A DNA stretch of 64,000 nucleotides. Source: Metallyticus violacea (taxonomy: Eukaryota > Arthropoda > Insecta > Mantodea > Metallyticidae). The notes beneath the pieces were generated by a model. That model had not been told where the DNA came from and ran no database searches. It saw only the letters and a program-made list of their open reading frames with translations. The DNA is taken from positions 83,292,001 through 83,356,000 of the forward strand of contig CM060835.1 of NCBI GenBank assembly GCA_030762175.1, read 5' to 3'. Each line of letters starts with the position of its first letter. The stretch's first letter is position 1. This document shows positions 11,981 to 23,807 of the stretch, one piece after another. The translations under genes and the position numbers were made by a program.

Positions 11981-13489
11981 GTTTCTTGTACTTTCAATGT
12001 ATTTTCTTATTCCCACAATGTGCCACTTGATATGTTAATAAGAATAACAAAAATAATAGTATTAAATTCTTTCAACTGTTTACTTACATTAACACCAAAA
12101 TTACACAGCTCAAATTGCTATCTATTTTCATCATTGAATTCCGAACAACATACAAAGTCAAATCTTTTCATGAGTTTCTGCACGTGAGTACATCATTGGA
12201 CACGTGTTCGCCTCATATGTTCCCTTAAAAATGAAAGCTGCTTTACCAAAACACATGTGCACCCATTATTACAATGCATGGGATTAATTCTACCAGAACA
12301 TGATACAGCAAAACTATTTTGAAGCTTTTATGCTTCTAGGAATCCATTTGCTTTATTGTTATGTTTCCTGCAACACAATTGAGAGAGTTCCGGCGAATTC
12401 GGCCATGAAAACAAAAACAAGGAACGGAACTACATTTCCATAAGGCAGTAAATTTCTTTATAACGCTTCCGTGACTGGAATTAGATAGCTGGCGAACCCA
12501 CACAGATAAAGCTAAGTTCACGTGACCCCCACTTACCATATAGAACCTCTGCAGTATTATGCCTTGGTCAAGCTTCCACGAATTTTTTTTCCTGCTCGTG
12601 TTTTCCATTGATTTATTAAACGTATGCTTTATTGGTGGGGGTAAACTGATAGCATCAAACAATGATATTCGGTCAACAGAACTCTGCGATGGGGCACGCT
12701 TGTCGCAGTACTTAAATTTATGTCCTAAAACGGTTGTTCAGAATGAAAAAGGCTTGGAGTAGATGTGACTCATATTTCTTTGTGCCTAGGTCAGTCGCCG
12801 CTGAGTTCTAGGCGTTACTGTGGAAAAAACCATTAGTTTCTGCAAGGGGCAAAACGGGTCTAGCTAACTAAAATTTACAGCATAGGCGTTATAAATAGTA
12901 GCGAAATATGTTTTTTGTAACCCCATTATATTTCATAGAAAAGTTTAAACGTACAGCGTCCGCACCATAGGTACAGGAAACTTTTCTTATGCACAAGCTA
13001 TTTCTTTCTTTTTTATTTTTCCATATTATTCATTTCAATCTATAAGCATTTACAGGCATTAACACTTTTTTCACGTAAAATATATATTCCCATTATGCAA
13101 TCTTATCTCCATACAAACAATTAAATATGTATATTTAGAAAGGTATAGCCTTGTCATACTATTATTACAGTATTTTTCAATGTTTCTACTTACCTGTCCC
13201 TTGATATATTCCTTAAATGTGGTAACTGAAATATAAAAAAGTAATACTTATGAAAAGATGTAAACATTTATTTCTATTTGTTAAAATCAGAAAAAGCACT
13301 CAGTTGAGTTTAATATAATTTTTAATAGAAAGTTACCTAATAGTTAAATACAAACTTATAGTAAAACCAGAAATATAGTCCTTTTGTTCATTTTTGAACA
13401 ATTGTCCAAACTAAGTTACGATTGCAGATTAATTACTAAGCAGAACAATTATTTTATAAACTAATTTTTTCGGTACTCATTGAGGCAAT
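11981..13489. other. Unassigned AT-rich sequence
   Basis: No recognised gene. The minus-strand frame at 12336-12662 is open for 108 codons but has no known motif, and its plus-strand shadow is equally uninformative. Confidence 0.45.
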
Positions 13490-14150
13490 AGTTTTTCTTA
13501 ATGTTATGTTGCGTATCGTTTTGACTTAACCCCTTTCTCAATTCTTCGTGGCATGGGGTCCACCAAATATCGGAGATCTTGTATGATCACTCTAAACCAC
13601 GAGTGGATCAGCTCTCTCTTGTTGCGGAATTTTGAGGCGACAGAAGAACTTTCAGCCTTCTCCTAGGATTGAGGTCGGGACTGTTGCTAGACCAAGGCAG
13701 CAGAATAACAGATGGTCACCGAACCATTTCTTATTGACTCAAGTGGTACCGTCCTGTTTAAAGCTGCACCGCTGAGTATCACTCCAACCTCCAAATAAAT
13801 CGCGGATAGTGGGCAACAGTTTCAACTCTAAGACATCTTCTTTATGTTATATGGCATTAACATTGCACTCTAGCAGTGCAATGCGTCTGATATACCTTAC
13901 AATTCTGCACTGCACTATGAACTGATAGTGGCGGTGATACATTTAGAACGAGTCTTCTCCTGATCGACGGATAGACCTGATGTCATCTCTTCCAAAAATG
14001 TTGATCTTGGTTCATCATGCAGTTGACTGCATCCTGTATTCTCGCGCTTTCACTCTCTGCTATGCTAAAGCTTAGGCCACACTTTCTGCCTCTGCTCTTG
14101 GTTCAGGTAAGGGTTCTTTCTTGGGGTCCTCCCTTGCAAGTCATGTTCAC
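13490..14150 (-). pseudogene. Tc1-like transposase pseudogene
   Basis: Minus-strand reading after frame repair gives GRTPRKNPYLNQEQRQKV (about 14075-14130), matching the Tc1 linker before the catalytic core; then an INIFGRDDIRSIRR-like text near 13960-14000, which is the NLFGSDG..VRR strand. It continues with VLELKLLPTIRDLFGG near 13820 and QQDGTT near 13765 (catalytic Asp block). SNSPDLNPRRRLK near 13670 is the SPDLNPIEHLW block, followed by DIWWTPCHEELRKGL, the C-terminal SMPRR-type helix. Stops and shifts throughout mean it is dead. The element ends were not found. Confidence 0.72.
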
Positions 14151-14480
14151 AAATTAAAATGTCTCTTAGGCTTTCACGGCGGTGTCAAATATGCAAAACG
14201 AGTCTTCCTGGCCGTAAGGCCATGGTCCAATGTCATTTTCCCAAAAATTTTGTACGTATCTGTGTTTGACTTATTCTTCTTGGGGACAAGACAGTGACTG
14301 ACTCTTTAATCGAAATCGTGGCTGTATATACAGTGATGGTGTCTGTGGAACTGAGCGCTGATTGGTTTCCTTGACTAAGGGGTTGTATCTAAGCTGGAGC
14401 TCGTGAGTGCTTCTAGCGGAATGATGGTTATTGATTGGCTCGCGTAATTTCTTCGTCTTAGGATTTTGTAAAGTCGGATA
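14151..14480. other. Unassigned spacer before the LINE
   Basis: It may hold the 5' part of the Tc1-like element or the LINE 5' UTR. Nothing definite is visible. Confidence 0.35.
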
Positions 14481-14539
14481 TCATGCTGAGTACAGACGCA
14501 GCACCCTCACACAGGCTGAGCACTAACCTCAGCCTGCCA

Positions 14540-15160
14540 GTTCTCTTCGGGTTTCGGGCTAAGTACAGCCCTAGCGCTCTAGCTCAATGCCACCAATATT
14601 TGGGTTTAACCATGCAAACCAGTTTTGCTCCGAAACCCTCGCTGCCTTATATGCAGTGGCCCCCATCCCCGCGAGGCCTACCAATGTACCTGGGCTTACT
14701 GGAAAGGGGTCCATGTGGCATGCTATGGACGATTCCCAGTCAGATTGAGAATTTTGAACAACAGCAGAAGAACCGGACCTAACAACTCTAACCCTAAAGG
14801 AGCCGATATAAGTACACATACTCTGCTAGCTTTTTGCCAAATACGACATCAACTAGAGCAGCTCCGACCACGTCGAAAACTCGTCGACGCAGTAACCAAC
14901 CAGGAGCATCCACATATATAGATCTGATGTACTTATGTTTGAGCCTCAACACAACCAACTCACATACGCACTATTCCCAACTCAACATCTCAAGAACTCC
15001 AAACAGAGACGATTTCCTCTCCCCTGCCAAAGAGGAAGCGGCTTACCCGAGAGACACTCCTGCTGAAGGGATAGCAGAGTCTGGCTCCGCCGATGCACCT
15101 ACAACTCTTACAGCTGGAAATTCTCGGGAGCGGCTGATACCTCCCAGGTCATATCCTAAC
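14540..15160 (+). pseudogene. LINE ORF1 gag-like pseudogene with zinc knuckles
   Basis: Nucleic-acid-binding gag-like protein of a LINE. Cysteine/histidine text occurs in successive frames: QCHQYLGFNHANQFC-type (14585-14630), RCLICSGPHPRE (14637-14672) and HVACYGRFP (14710-14736). These correspond to the consecutive CCHC knuckles of jockey-group ORF1 proteins. A serine/threonine-rich, low-complexity C-terminal part follows. Frame changes lie between the knuckles. In a working element this protein would bind the element RNA. Confidence 0.65.
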
Positions 15161-15359
15161 TGAACATGCTAATCCACAGAGCGCAAGCACCCTAGATTTG
15201 CTACAGTGGCTGACAAACATTTATCAGACATATGGCAGGCAACTGCAGGATTTTTGTAACCGTTTCTTTAACGCATCTGGTTCTTCATCATCTTATGCTT
15301 ATACCTTTGTTAGCTATCGTCCTTCCTTTCAATGGCGACCAGGCGACCCAAAATGGCGA

Positions 15360-17820
15360 ACGGAATTAGGTCCCGTCCCTCATTTCGGTTGGCATTTTGG
15401 AATGCAAACAGTCTCATGAAAAAGAGGCACAAACTTCAGCCCGGTACGCCCTAGACGCCATACAAGTCAGCAACATGTATTTTCATCAATACGACTGCTT
15501 CCACCGTGGGGATACGACAATACTAGTTCAAAGAAGTATAGTTCATAGAACAACCCAGGTCCCACCTCTTCAAAGCTTAGAGAACACGGCCATATATGTT
15601 GAACTCGGTGGCACGGAGGTTCTGATAGTTTCTGCATATCGTTTCTCTTCCAGAGCATTCGTGGAGGCTGGTTACCTTTCCACACTAGTGCTACATCTTG
15701 TAGCGCAGATGAAATAGACAATGCAATACTCGATGACAGATTAGGGCCCGCAACTTCGAGTACAGGGTCTCTGGTAACCCAGGCATCACCCGCTTAGTAG
15801 AGGACGACTGTCACCGGCTTCGCGATCATCAAACACTTCCCACACAATATCACTCTAATTTCGATTAATGCATATCATTCTGACAAACAATAGTTACTAG
15901 CCATGATGTCACAGGTCTAGCCGCGAGATCGATTGGAAAAGTATTAAGGTTTGCCTCAGCACTATTATATATCAAAATCCAAATATCACAGACATACCAA
16001 CCCTAGAGACAGCAGTCTCACCCTTCACACATTCAGCAAATTGAGTGACTCACAAAATTACTATCCGAACCACTCCCCCTCCACATCCGGAAGTCATACC
16101 TTTATATCTAGAGTTCCTGATTTGCCGATCCTAAGCTACTCGCATACTCTATGAACAAACATCGTAGGCAACATCATCAAAGCCTCTTGAGCAATTTCGC
16201 TGAAAGTTAATGTCCTCCTTGCCAGCATAAGCGACTCGCTTGGGAGAACACGATGGCTAGAATGAACCGTATTGATGATGACGTGTGGAAGATCGCCAAA
16301 AACTTTCGTGGCAACGAGACAGAAACTCTTATCCAATTTATGGCACCAGAGGGCTGGTCTACGATCCCCAAGCCTAAGCCAATGCTCTAGTCCATTACTT
16401 GAAACTCCTCTTGAGGGCTAGATATGATCTCTAGGAGGAAACTATTTAACGCCACATTCATCGAGATGTTCGTCGGTTTCTCCGGCGGGCGCCAGATGAA
16501 GCGGACAGTGACATCTCTAAATTCCATCCCAGTGAAGTCCAAAGCACACTACAGCTTCTCCGTCCCCAAAATGCTGACGGACCTGATGAGTTAACTCCTT
16601 CAAGCCTGTGCTCTTTGTCACTAAGATTTTACTGGGTATGTTAGCCTCGACAACTTTCCACGATAGTGGAGAGAGACTCACGTGATATTCACTCTGAAAT
16701 ACGGCAAAGACTCAGTTCATCTATTCCAGTTATCGCTCCATTAGTCTCCTAGCGACATTATCAAAAGTTTTTGAGGGACGTTTACTTGTAAGTTTGCTTC
16801 CCCTTCTGGGGAACATTCAAACCATCACTCCTCATCAATTCAGGTTCATTTTTGGGCAGTCCACTACCCAACAGCTGTTGCGAGGTGTGGATACTGCAGT
16901 CCCGGCTTTTCAAGGACAAATATTTCATCCAAAAGGCTGTCTCTACGACCTGGCATGCTTGAGGTTCCACAAACATACATACATCTGCTGCAATCATATC
17001 TCAAACATCGCACTTTCAAGGTTGCGGTGGCGGGAAACAACTGAACACTCAGACCAGTTCGCAGAGGAGTACCTGAAGGCTCTATACTATTACCAATTCT
17101 ATTAAACATTTACATGGCAGACTTTTTCCACACGCCAGACATCAACATTGCCCAATATGCAGATGGCGTCTTGGTTTACAAAACAAACGGACATTTAGGA
17201 AAAGCCACAAACCATATGCAAAGATTGCTAAACCTAATCGAAAGATGAGGCGTTGGAGCATGTCAAACAATTCTGTCAAAAGCAACGCCATCTTATTCAC
17301 AATATGCTGCATATCCACAAACTTCCCACATACAGGTAGCGCAGATCCAGTGGAAGAAATTCCTCAATTATCTAGGAGTTCAGCTCGATAAAGGACTTAA
17401 CTTTCAGCGGTCACATCACTAAAATTGCTCACAGGGCACAGAGAGCAATTGCTCAACTGTTCTATAAATTCAGTTCAAAAGAGAAACCTGTACACACGAA
17501 AATACATTTGTTTAAAGCTCTGGTCATCTCCATTTTGTTGTATGTCTACAAAATTTGGGGCATGGCATCGGACAGTTTGCTGCTACTATTACGAAGGGCG
17601 AAGAATAGAGGGCATAAGGCTAGCTATTTTATATACCGATGTTTTCGTACTCAACTACTAGATAAAGCCTCTTCCCCACCACATACGAAAGATGAAATTA
17701 GACGCCGGGCTACTAAATTTTATACAGTTTACCACAGCATGCGAATGCTCTCATCTGATCACTGGGCAACTACGATTATCATTCCAGACCTAAGTTCAGG
17801 TATAAGGTGCTGCGGTTGAC
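15360..17820 (+). pseudogene. LINE ORF2 (endonuclease + reverse transcriptase) pseudogene
   Basis: The endonuclease start reads FGWHFGMQ/ECKQSHEKEA (the FWNANGL motif of APE-type nucleases) near 15385-15430, then DTTILVQRSIVHR and NTAIYVELGG up to 15690. RT motifs follow: VQSTLQLLRPQNADGPDELTP (about 16540-16610), YRSISLLATLSKVFEGRLL (16730-16790), TPHQFRFIFGQSTTQQLL (16827-16880), and the catalytic box QYADGVLVY with tyrosine at 17156-17158. The thumb strand NYLGVQLDKG lies near 17365 and LFKALVISILLYVYKIWG at 17509-17562. The second catalytic aspartate is replaced by glycine (GGC at 17165-17167), so the RT could not polymerise even without the frame breaks. Confidence 0.75.
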
Positions 17821-17825
17821 CTACA

Positions 17826-18044
17826 GACACCCGGTTGACAATAATTTCACACCATGTAACTGGTACTAAGTTCCGAACATTTTTCAGATGCACTTTATGT
17901 CAAACTTTAAAAATCCGCTAGTAGTATGGGCATGCTGATAACTAAATTTAGGCTATCAGCATGTCCATATTTCAAACGTCCCAGGGTGCTAGATCGACTC
18001 ATCATATTTCAGAGAAGCATTGCACTTTCTCTATCAATTCTGCA
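17826..18044. other. Junction between the LINE and the Penelope-like element
   Basis: May include the LINE 3' UTR. An inverted pair is visible: a GGGCATGCTGATAAC stretch at 17928-17942 and CTATCAGCATGTCC near 17952-17966, a potential hairpin. Nothing else is recognised. Confidence 0.4.
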
Positions 18045-18048
18045 CCCA

Positions 18049-18530
18049 CTAAATACACTGAAACTTATTAATACCCCCTTTTCCCCTCTTTGGTAAAATC
18101 CTAACTCCGGTAGGTACACAGTTGGGTCCTGTTAAAGTTGTTATTATGCTTGTAAATTTCAATTGCCTCCCAATGTAAGCAAGGATGACAATGCGATGTT
18201 GAGGCTGGTTTGTCAGTATCTTGAAAACCAATTACATGCTTTCCGTCAGATAGGAGGACATACGCAGCTATGGCTGATTCATCAGTCTGACCTAGGCGGC
18301 AGAGTTTCTTATGTCCTGAAAGACGTGTATTAATCTGCAATATGTAGTACTAATTGTTAACTGTGCCACAGAAGCATGGATTCTGTATACACCCGCTGTC
18401 TTGTATCCTTTGTGAAGCGGAATGTATTTCTTAACTGTTTTGTAAATTTTAAAACTCTCTCTATATTATGAACGCTAAGTAAATTGGAGATGCGACCAAT
18501 GGACTAAAACGAAGAAAATTTTCTTTTTAC
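18049..18530 (-). pseudogene. Penelope-like GIY-YIG endonuclease remnant
   Basis: Downstream of the SINE the element resumes with LSVHNIERVLKFTKQLRNTF (about 18430-18490), like the KHNIKTVFKPTKKI linker. A decayed GVYRI strand of the nuclease core follows, then NTRLSGHKKLCRLGQTDESA (18275-18335), matching the RL.EHK..CRLGQ...SAVAEH block. Next come KHVIGFQDTDKPASTSHCHP and HWEAIEIYKHNNNFNRTQ up to about 18120. This C-terminal order is diagnostic of Penelope-like elements. Frames are broken. Confidence 0.8.
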
Positions 18531-18535
18531 ATATC

Positions 18536-18822
18536 GATCCTGGTGGTATAGTGGTAACCATACATGCCTTCTAAACCCAAGATCGCGGGTTCAAACCCGG
18601 CCAGGATGGATAGATTTGTTCGGACGTAAACATCCTAAGTATGATTTCCTTCGTAACGGAAGTAAAGTCGTGGGTCCCGTGTCGTACATTTACGGCACAA
18701 TAAAGAACCTTAAGACTGAAAGAAGAGGTCCATGAGCAAAATTTGTCGGCCGTTTCACTCCCTGATTTGAATGGAACGCTGATGACCTGAGATGTGAAAG
18801 AGCGCCCGGAAATAACCCGAAT
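18536..18822 (+). mobile_element. tRNA-derived SINE, family 2, copy b (nested in the Penelope-like element)
   Basis: The most complete head of the family: TCCTGGTGGTATAGTGGTAACC (box A) then CGCGGGTTCAAACCCGGCC (box B). The body contains GTCGTGGGTCCCGTGTCGTAC, GTCGGCCGTTTCACTCCCTG and GATGACCTGAGATGTGAAAG. The tail is eroded (AAATAACCCGAATCAAC). It lies opposite in strand to the host element, between its RT and nuclease parts. Confidence 0.88.
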
Positions 18823-18844
18823 CAACAATTCTCCTTGGACAGTG

Positions 18845-20140
18845 TGTCAGTCCGTTTCGTATTTTTCTAGGTGTTAGGCTCTTCTCATTTCCTTAGTTCT
18901 GTAACATTGTTTCAAGGACATTTCTCTCATCCTAGGAGCTTTGGTTCACAGATTTGGGAGGCTGGACCTAGGAGAGTTTAAATCATAGAGAGTTTTTGCC
19001 GGAATGAGGATTGGAAGCCTTATGAGGATATCTATCTGCCTGTGTAGGCTTACGACATACTGTGGGCTCAAGGATATCAACATTTTTCCTGTTAACCAAA
19101 ACATCCAGGAAAGGCAGTTTGCCATCTATCGCCATCTCCACTGTAAAGTGGATCGATGATATTATTCAAATGTTGCAGGAAAAAAAACAAGCTGCCCTTA
19201 GTTCTGCTCTGCAACGTGTCTTCCACATACCGATGACAACAGTTTCCTAATGTGAAGCGGCCTATAAAGCTGCCATTGGAATCGCTGCATATAAAAATTG
19301 GAAATGACAGGGCTAAGAGAGCTGCCCATAGCCACGCCAGTAATCTATTCGTAAAACTCATTGTTTCATTGAGCACATTCGGTGGTAAAAACATGGTGAA
19401 AAATGCAGAAGTGTCGTCCGAAAAATTTAATTGAGTTGCGCAAGGCTTCATTAACCGAAACCACAGTGAATAAGAACACGACATCGAAACTCACATGTAA
19501 GTCTCCAGGTTGAAGAGTAAGCGTCTTTAGTTTTTCAATGAAATGCCTTGAATCTTTTATGTGTGAATCGACATTACCCAATGGGGTTTTAGCCTGTTGG
19601 CAAGGTACCTAGTAAGCAACTGAGTGGAGATGCATTGACTATAGAACGTAAGTCATAAAGGAACACCTTGCTCGTGAAGTTTCGGTAAGCCATATAGCGT
19701 TGATGTTGTGCTGGTCCTTTGGAGGTGAGGAAGCTTGTTTGAGGAATAGATTGGTTTGCCGTACAAAACGCGAAGTGGGCTCTAGAGTAGCTTTCTGTAT
19801 GTTTGGGGGTCAAGTAAAGGTTTGACCTTGTTTATGTAACAATATACATATTGGAATTGAGTTTCTTCAGTACTGCTATTTCTTTTTGAGTTAGGCTACT
19901 TTTCGGTATCAGGGCTTTCGGTATATCTCAGAGTTTACCTGACTTATCTCTTCCGATGCGGTTGGCTGTAATTCCTTTATATCGCCTTCAATGCTGGCAA
20001 TAATTCCTTCTATTGGAACAGTTGAAGGAATAATAGTAATGGCGATGGCCCCATTTGCAAGGATAGAAGTTTCTGCATTTTCGCAAAGTTTTTGTCTGGC
20101 CACTCGGCCAGAAACTTGTTCTCCTGAAGTCTTCAAAATA
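18845..20140 (-). pseudogene. Penelope-like RT pseudogene
   Basis: Motifs from the N terminus: QRYMAYRNFTSKVFLYDLRSIVN near 19680-19730 (the family PRLYGLPKIHK..PLRPIVS block), DSHIKDSRHFIEKLKTLTLQ (19510-19570), HVSFDVVFLFTVVSVNEAL (19440-19500, first catalytic Asp in SFDV), and MAWAALL-type GVAMGSPLSP remnants near 19340. RYVEDT at 19215-19232 is the catalytic box, normally RYVDDT, with the first Asp of the pair changed to Glu (codon at 19221-19223). Then come LQHLNNI near 19160, VNRKNVDILEPTVCRKPTQA near 19030-19090, and a YRKPTHTDRYLH-like block near 19000. Stops and shifts are frequent. Confidence 0.8.
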
Positions 20141-20230
20141 ACATTTATATTTTTTGTGTATATCGATAATCCCGTAAAGAAAAGTGGGAGATTTACGACA
20201 GCCTCGAGCAGTCAATTTTGGTGACCTGTT

Positions 20231-22044
20231 AGTTGTTGGAGAAGTTTATGTGGACCCAAATTTCTTCGTACCGCTTGCAAACATTCCTTCTGCCCTACTT
20301 TTAGCGCTACCACAGAAATCCTTTGCTATTTCTTCGTAAAAATACACCTTTTCATTAAATAGTATTCTTTCAACTCAACTCACGCTACACAGACCTTCAC
20401 TTCACCAGACACCTGATGCCTAGTTACTACAATAATATTAATCATGATAAATCTCCTAGGATGATGCAACAATTGCATGAAACATTCTGTGATTTGTTGA
20501 AATTGTACATTGTATATTATATTACTACTACACAAAGATGGAAAATAAATAAATTATTGAATATTGCCACAACCTATTTCACGATACGTAAGGAATATAA
20601 CATGCTTCGTTTTTTTTTTTAAGATGATATCTTTGAAATAGAAATATCATACAAAAAATAAAAGCACAAATTATTGATTTAGTGTACAACAATCTATATC
20701 TACCTGTTAAGATTTAAAAAAAAATCAGAATTTTGCTTAAGGTGACTAGAATGAATGCCACTGCTGTAGTTAGTCGCAACGAAACTGCTTTCAGGGGAGA
20801 ATTTGATATTGTGCACAGTATTTTTCGTATTTTGAGAGCGAAAAAGGGAATTCTTAAAAAAAAATTTAAAAATGTAAGAATCTGCTTTTACTCTAGATGC
20901 GGAAGAGTTATTAGTCAGGTTTGAACCTATCGCCAAAGGACGTTTCCCTGGGGCCAAGCTTAGTATTTTGTTGCACTGGATTCCCGTTAATACTGTTCTT
21001 ACATGCTGTAAGCGCATTCGATTAACTGCAAACATTTCTAGCTTTCTAGGCCGGTGGCAAGGGCGTCATGATATCGCCTCAGATACTGTGTTGCACGGCT
21101 GCCGGTAACTCAAAGCAACGAAGAGTAGCACTTCATTAAGCCTCTGCTATTTTTTTGTTTTAAAAAAAGTGCATGAATAATAAATTATATGTTGTGCGCA
21201 TCCCTGATGGACTTTGCATATCCCGTAGGGCACGCTTGCCCTGGCACAAAAGCAGTGAGCCGAAATATTTTGTTCCATCAAAATAAAATATCACGTACCG
21301 TTTCGCATTAGTCTGCTAAGGTAAATAAATACACCCAGGCTACACTTGAAAATATAGAAGAACAGGGCAGTATTAGAAGTATTTTTTAAGATTTAAAAAT
21401 AATGAAAGGTGAATTGTGCATTAACTCCAGTACATAACGCATTGCTTTTTTGGAAAGATGTAGGATATTTATTTAATAAATAAAATCCTCTTATTTTTCT
21501 GAAGATACGGTGTCTCAAGTATTGGAGCAATTTTAAGTCCCATGTGCGGTTATCGGAATCTGAACGGTTGCCTTGTTTCGTGGTTAATTAACAGTTTTAT
21601 GGTGCTCTGTATGATTACAGGCCAAATTCATCAAACTATACATATTAATTAGCTATCCTCATCATGATGCAATATTGGTTTCAGGCACAATAACGTGTTC
21701 CCCTCGCTAAATATTTTAAGAGGTTCACTAGTTCCCCGACTGAACTTTTTGACCTTTTCCATTCCATGCACAGGTTGATCGGTAATTTTAAGATTCTCAA
21801 TATCTTCTTAGCTCTTTGATGCTATCATGCTTATTGTGTTCCTATTTTTCGGAAGTCGCTTTACTGTTTCTTCTCCTTTCATTTGCTGCTATAGCCCGGA
21901 GTGAACTTATAAAGCGGCGACCTCTGCTTCCTCTACCTCCGTCTTACGACTTTATTGATAGAGGGCATGTACTCCAGAATTCATTTTGTTGATATGTATT
22001 GTCTTTCTGGGGTCAGATTTAAGTAATTTAAATTTTATGTTAAG
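20231..22044. other. Unassigned AT-rich sequence
   Basis: Frames at 20416-20622 and 20700-21035 show no motifs. A run of T lies at 20611-20620. No repeats are obvious. Confidence 0.45.
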
Positions 22045-22215
22045 GTAGTGATCGAAGAACGCCAGTTCTTCAGTCCCAATTGTCCTCTAGAGGCTGGGTG
22101 GACCCCGTTTTAAACCTCCCTAACGTAGGAAAATTCCTAAGCAGATACCGGAAATCGCACCCGGGCCTCCCGGCCAACAGTCAGCAACGCTACCCACTAG
22201 ACTAAGGAAATGGTT
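22045..22215 (-). mobile_element. tRNA-derived SINE, third family
   Basis: On the minus strand: CCTTAGTCTAGTGGGTAGCG (box A type), then GGTGCGATTTCCGG (box B with one change from GGTTCGATTCC). A non-tRNA body follows: AGGAATTTTCCTACGTTAGGG, AGGTTTAAAACGGGGTCCACCC and CCTCTAGAGGACAATTGGG. Its body differs from families 1 and 2. The arrangement (polymerase III promoter, then a GTCCACCCAGCCT block) is typical of arthropod tRNA-derived SINEs. Only one copy was seen in the window, and its tail was not delimited. Confidence 0.72.
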
Positions 22216-23590
22216 CGCTTTACCTTTAATAGTCAAAAACTTGCATGCATGTAAAAGAGTATGTGTTATACTCTCTCCACTCTTCTGGACTGTGCGTTTT
22301 TAATATTGTGAGTTGTTGCAGTTTTGTATTTTTATGTATATGGTATTTTATAATTAAACAAAATTTGAAGTTTGTTAAATATTTTATTAATATGTTCCGA
22401 CCTTTGAAGATTAGGTACAAATTAATGAACTTTTTAAAAAATTTAGGTTATCTTTATTCTACATTGCTAAGGTTTATGCTTGTTGAGTTATTAGCTAAGA
22501 TATTATAATTAATTAAATTATTACATTATATAGCACAATAATCATTCCTACGCATGTGTTTGGAAATATCAAGATCAGTTTTCTATCAAAGCAGAAATAC
22601 ATTTTATATGTCACACTACTGTGAGCTAGGAATGTGTGTGCCAAAACGAAGCGCAAAACATTCAATTTACATATTGGTTGAGATTAATAAATTGCGTGAA
22701 ATAAAAATGTATGACGGTTAGTTATTTATTAAGCTAAAAGACTATGTGTCAGTTGTGAATGCAGATGCTGTTTTTGCAAAATATATTTTTCCTAGGGAGC
22801 ATTAATCAATATTTTGTTTTGTACTAAATATAGCAAATAAACGATATTTGGAAAATTTTCTGCTATTTTCTAGCACAAAATTGAAGTTTTAAAAGCAAAA
22901 TTCAAAAAATAGAATAAAAACACTTCTCTCGGATTTCCACTCAGTTCAGTTCACCAAAAATATCCCATATTTTACGTGCTACTTCTCCCACATCGCAAAA
23001 GGGTGTAAAAGTGCAGAAAAAGATAAAACGTGAAAATGAAGAGGAAAATCTTCCTAGTGCGGGAAATTTATACACATTATTGTATGGATTCTAGCATAAT
23101 TACATAAAATAAGAAAACGAAGTGCATAACAACTAATAATTTATTTTGCACTAATTACGAGCTACGTGAAAATGTTGTGACATTATGCATACACTCGTTC
23201 TCTAAAATTTGTAGATCGGCTTCTGTAGAGGCAAAACATTTACCTGAACATGCTCTGTACCATACGAAATACTTTTAGGGTATACAGCAAATGGACATAT
23301 GCGCAATTTATCATGTGTAATGTGATAGTTTCTGAAATTTAAAACGCATATTATATGTTAGTGTTACCTGTACTTTGCTTACTTTTTTTTTAAGCCGTTC
23401 TATTGTTAAATGCACATAGTGCAGAATGATAATTTATGGGAAATTTAAAATAGCATATTTTTGTTGATTAATATAAGGTGTTGAAAAAATTTTAAAATTT
23501 GTATATCATAAATGTATTTAAACATACGCTCCAGCAATGTTTAAAAGAATATGTATGTTAAGTTCATATCAATCAACAAAAATTACCCTG
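22216..23590. other. Unassigned AT-rich sequence
   Basis: The frame at 22245-22508 is hydrophobic and AT-driven, with no known motif. Nothing else was seen. Confidence 0.45.

Positions 23591-23592
<2 letters not shown>

Positions 23593-23657
<65 letters not shown>
23593..23657. repeat. (TTA)n microsatellite
   Basis: An uninterrupted TTA/ATT repeat of about 21 units; on the minus strand it reads as a poly-asparagine frame, which is an artefact. Confidence 0.97.
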
Positions 23658-23660
<3 letters not shown>

Positions 23661-23807
23661 GCAGTTCCCACATAGCATAGAGCCCTCTTAGTCCTCATCA
23701 ATTTTGAATCTGCATCACATAACCGTACATCTCGTAATGAGCAGATATTTGAGCTCATTCTCCGGTGTTGAGAGTAAATGTTACTTTTGCAGAGTACAGA
23801 GCCTTCA

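Larger units (their letters stand above)
14481..17825 (+). mobile_element. Jockey-like LINE with ORF1 and ORF2, degenerate
   Basis: A near full-length non-LTR retrotransposon of about 3.3 kb. ORF1 (about 14540-15160) carries a gag-type zinc-knuckle region, and ORF2 (about 15360-17820) carries an endonuclease then a reverse transcriptase. Both are broken by stops and shifts. Composition is more GC-rich than the surroundings, as expected for an inserted coding element. The order gag, endonuclease, RT is that of the jockey group. The 3' end past 17825 is unclear. It cannot move: the frame is broken and the RT catalytic box is altered (see the ORF2 entry). Confidence 0.78.
18045..20230 (-). mobile_element. 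Penelope-like retroelement (RT plus GIY-YIG), degenerate
   Basis: The element reads from high to low coordinate. The N-terminal segment AITIIPSTVPIEGIIASIEG (about 20000-20060) is followed by SSLTQKEIAVLKKLN, then RT blocks (19090-19815), a connecting region, and a GIY-YIG endonuclease region (18049-18530). Penelope-like elements carry this fused RT and GIY-YIG arrangement, and the RT is related to telomerase. A family 2 SINE lies between the RT and the nuclease part. The copy is dead: frames change several times and a catalytic residue is replaced. Confidence 0.82.

Noticed and set aside
14571..14819. Minus-strand frame opposite the LINE ORF1
   Set aside because: It is the shadow of GC-rich LINE coding sequence on the plus strand.
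18536..18610. Possible tRNA gene at a family 2 head
   Set aside because: The body that follows is shared with five other loci, showing a SINE.
23573..23758. Poly-asparagine open frame on the minus strand
   Set aside because: It is the translation of a (TTA)n microsatellite.
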